Positions 59,181-60,000 of a stretch of 60,000 nucleotides of DNA are shown here, one piece after another. This DNA comes from Lineus longissimus (Eukaryota > Nemertea > Pilidiophora > Heteronemertea > Lineidae). Location of the stretch: NCBI RefSeq assembly GCF_910592395.1, contig NC_088315.1, forward strand, positions 15,299,808 to 15,359,807. The letters run 5' to 3'. The stretch's first letter is position 1. The number at the start of each line of letters is the position of its first letter. Below the pieces are notes generated by a model, which saw only the letters and a program-made list of their open reading frames with translations, was not told where the DNA came from and did no database searches. The position numbers and the translations under genes were made by a program.

Positions 59181-59535
59181 TTGCCCTATATTACCATTTG
59201 TATCTGTTGGGCAAATTCACTTCACAGATGGGAGCTTGTATGCATCTGGCTTCATTGTGGATGTTTCCACCTCATTTCTATTGGACACAGGTGCGGCCCG
59301 AACCATCATCAGCGAGACATTATGGAAACAATGTAATGCTTCGGAGAAGTTTGGGCTGGGGGAGGTTGATGGCTCACTACATTCTGCCACTGGTCAGGAT
59401 CTGAATATATTAGGAGAGGCAAATCTGCCTTTTCAGATAGGGTCATTGACATCTAACCACCCTACAATCGTTGTGGAAAACCTTGCACCATCGTCCTGGG
59501 TAAAACAACCAGAATCCCCGCCAACACAGAAATGA
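59023..59535 (+). CDS. Ty3/gypsy-like aspartic protease region
   Basis: After the FDP-APEF repeats the frame has VGQIHFTDG, SGFIVDVSTSFLLDTGAART (catalytic D-T-G-A at 59284-59295) and SATGQDLNILGEANLPFQIG, the flap-side and second half of a retropepsin. It ends at TGA 59533-59535 soon after VVENLAP, where the GTDFL-like motif is expected, so the frame is probably broken there. The protease would process the polyprotein during particle maturation. Confidence 0.75.
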   Translation: MFFDPAAPEFSHNGPALGTPRVFDPVVPECSQNGPALGARGAHHVLDPTAPEFCPILPFVSVGQIHFTDGSLYASGFIVDVSTSFLLDTGAARTIISETLWKQCNASEKFGLGEVDGSLHSATGQDLNILGEANLPFQIGSLTSNHPTIVVENLAPSSWVKQPESPPTQK

Positions 59536-59576
59536 TTATTCCTGGGTGATTAACTAAATCGGCAACCAAGAGCCAT

Positions 59577-60000
59577 ATGGTCCAGGGCTTGGTAGATGGG
59601 GGGAAAATTACCCAAAACTTTGTTACCGGCCATGCACTGGTGTCATCAAATCATGGTAAAGTGCTGGTAAGAGTTGCTAATTTTTCAGATAAGCCAATTT
59701 CCATTCACACTAACCGTACCCTAGGTTGGTTCCATCATGTTATGGAAGTGGAGGCCGCTGAGGAAATGTAGCAACTTCGTAACCCACCACAGCCCAAGTT
59801 ATAGTCCCCGAAACAGACTAGAAGGAAGAAGCAATGGGAGAAGCCAAGTCATGCCAACAGCACACAATCTCAGAAGGCTTCATCTAGTTCAGTGCACACT
59901 ATCGCAACAGGAAAGATACTGGACGTCAACACCAACTTTGCTGCAAGCTCTTCATCGAATGGGAGTGACCCATCTGACCACCAGTGTTTCAAGGACAGAA
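59577..60000 (+). pseudogene. Ty3/gypsy-like pol linker towards RT (runs off window)
   Basis: VTGHALVSSNHGKVLVRVAN, then SDKPISIHTNRTLGWFHHV, is the usual linker between protease and RT in gypsy-like pol. A TAG at 59769-59771 stops it. The RT is expected beyond 60000. The remaining bases to the window end hold short coding-like pieces (HLTTSV-like) but no RT motif. Confidence 0.6.

Overview
Organism and overall nature. The window is eukaryotic, AT-rich, intron-bearing DNA with no bacterial operon structure, no rRNA or CRISPR array, and no single-copy host gene that I can name. The transposon set (CR1/L2-, RTE- and Tx1-like LINEs, DIRS-like gag, Helitron, several PIF/Harbinger lineages, pogo, Kolobok, a CMC/EnSpm-like transposase, Ty3/gypsy) is what one expects of a marine invertebrate. 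The frequent TAGGCCT-type words also fit, but species and phylum cannot be fixed from this sequence. Almost everything recognisable is mobile DNA, much of it nested. Several insertions can be bounded to the base, because removing them restores an interrupted reading frame or because an empty copy of the same site exists elsewhere in the window. Layout, 0-10 kb: a DIRS-like gag pseudogene (from 3.47 kb) is split by a minus-strand CR1/L2-like LINE (4.08 to about 7.55 kb) and resumes at 7.62 kb. An unassigned low-complexity ORF (8.28-8.68 kb) and minisatellites follow. 10-16 kb: a possible first exon (10.0 kb), then a Helitron coding region (11.1-11.5 kb and 15.25-15.8 kb) interrupted by two unrelated-looking repeat elements, called A2 and D1 here. 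16-19.3 kb: a dispersed repeat (family R) holds a 2.8 kb element with 505-bp direct terminal repeats, a primer-binding-like site and two minus-strand ORFs joined by a potential -1 slippery run. 19.5-24.4 kb: LINE ORF1 with coiled coil and SGNH-hydrolase domain, then an RTE-like ORF2 missing the first half of its endonuclease. 26.05-39.5 kb: another LINE ORF2 is split by two adjacent Harbinger elements, H1 (27.49-35.55 kb) and H2 (35.56-39.11 kb). H1 contains Harbinger H3, which contains a pogo-like element. 39.5-44.2 kb: R copy with an OB-fold protein gene, further Myb/SANT and Harbinger transposase fragments, and a CMC/EnSpm-like transposase fragment. 44.3-51.9 kb: a LINE ORF2 is cut into pieces by a 479-bp MITE, by element B and by the 4.9 kb element D2. 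D2 contains an R copy, which holds a 111-bp perfect hairpin element and element C. 51.9-57.2 kb: a 5'-truncated Tx1-like LINE with a 16-bp target duplication, then a decayed THAP/Kolobok transposon carrying a MITE and an LTR fragment. 57.9-60 kb: gag, two zinc knuckles and protease of a Ty3/gypsy-like retrotransposon that runs off the window. How the genes work together: Harbinger H2 and H3 each pair a DDE transposase with a convergent Myb/SANT- or MADF-type DNA-binding protein. The LINEs carry endonuclease plus reverse transcriptase, and the Helitron an HUH Rep. Nearly all carry stops or frameshifts; the best preserved coding unit is the H3 transposase. The most novel-looking material is non-coding: the A/B/C and D elements insert without target duplication next to AAG, share terminal architecture, and (A/B/C) carry about 302-bp units with repeated AGGTCA half-sites. 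Also unusual are the 111-bp hairpin with 9-bp duplication and the 2.8 kb direct-repeat element with its slippery site.
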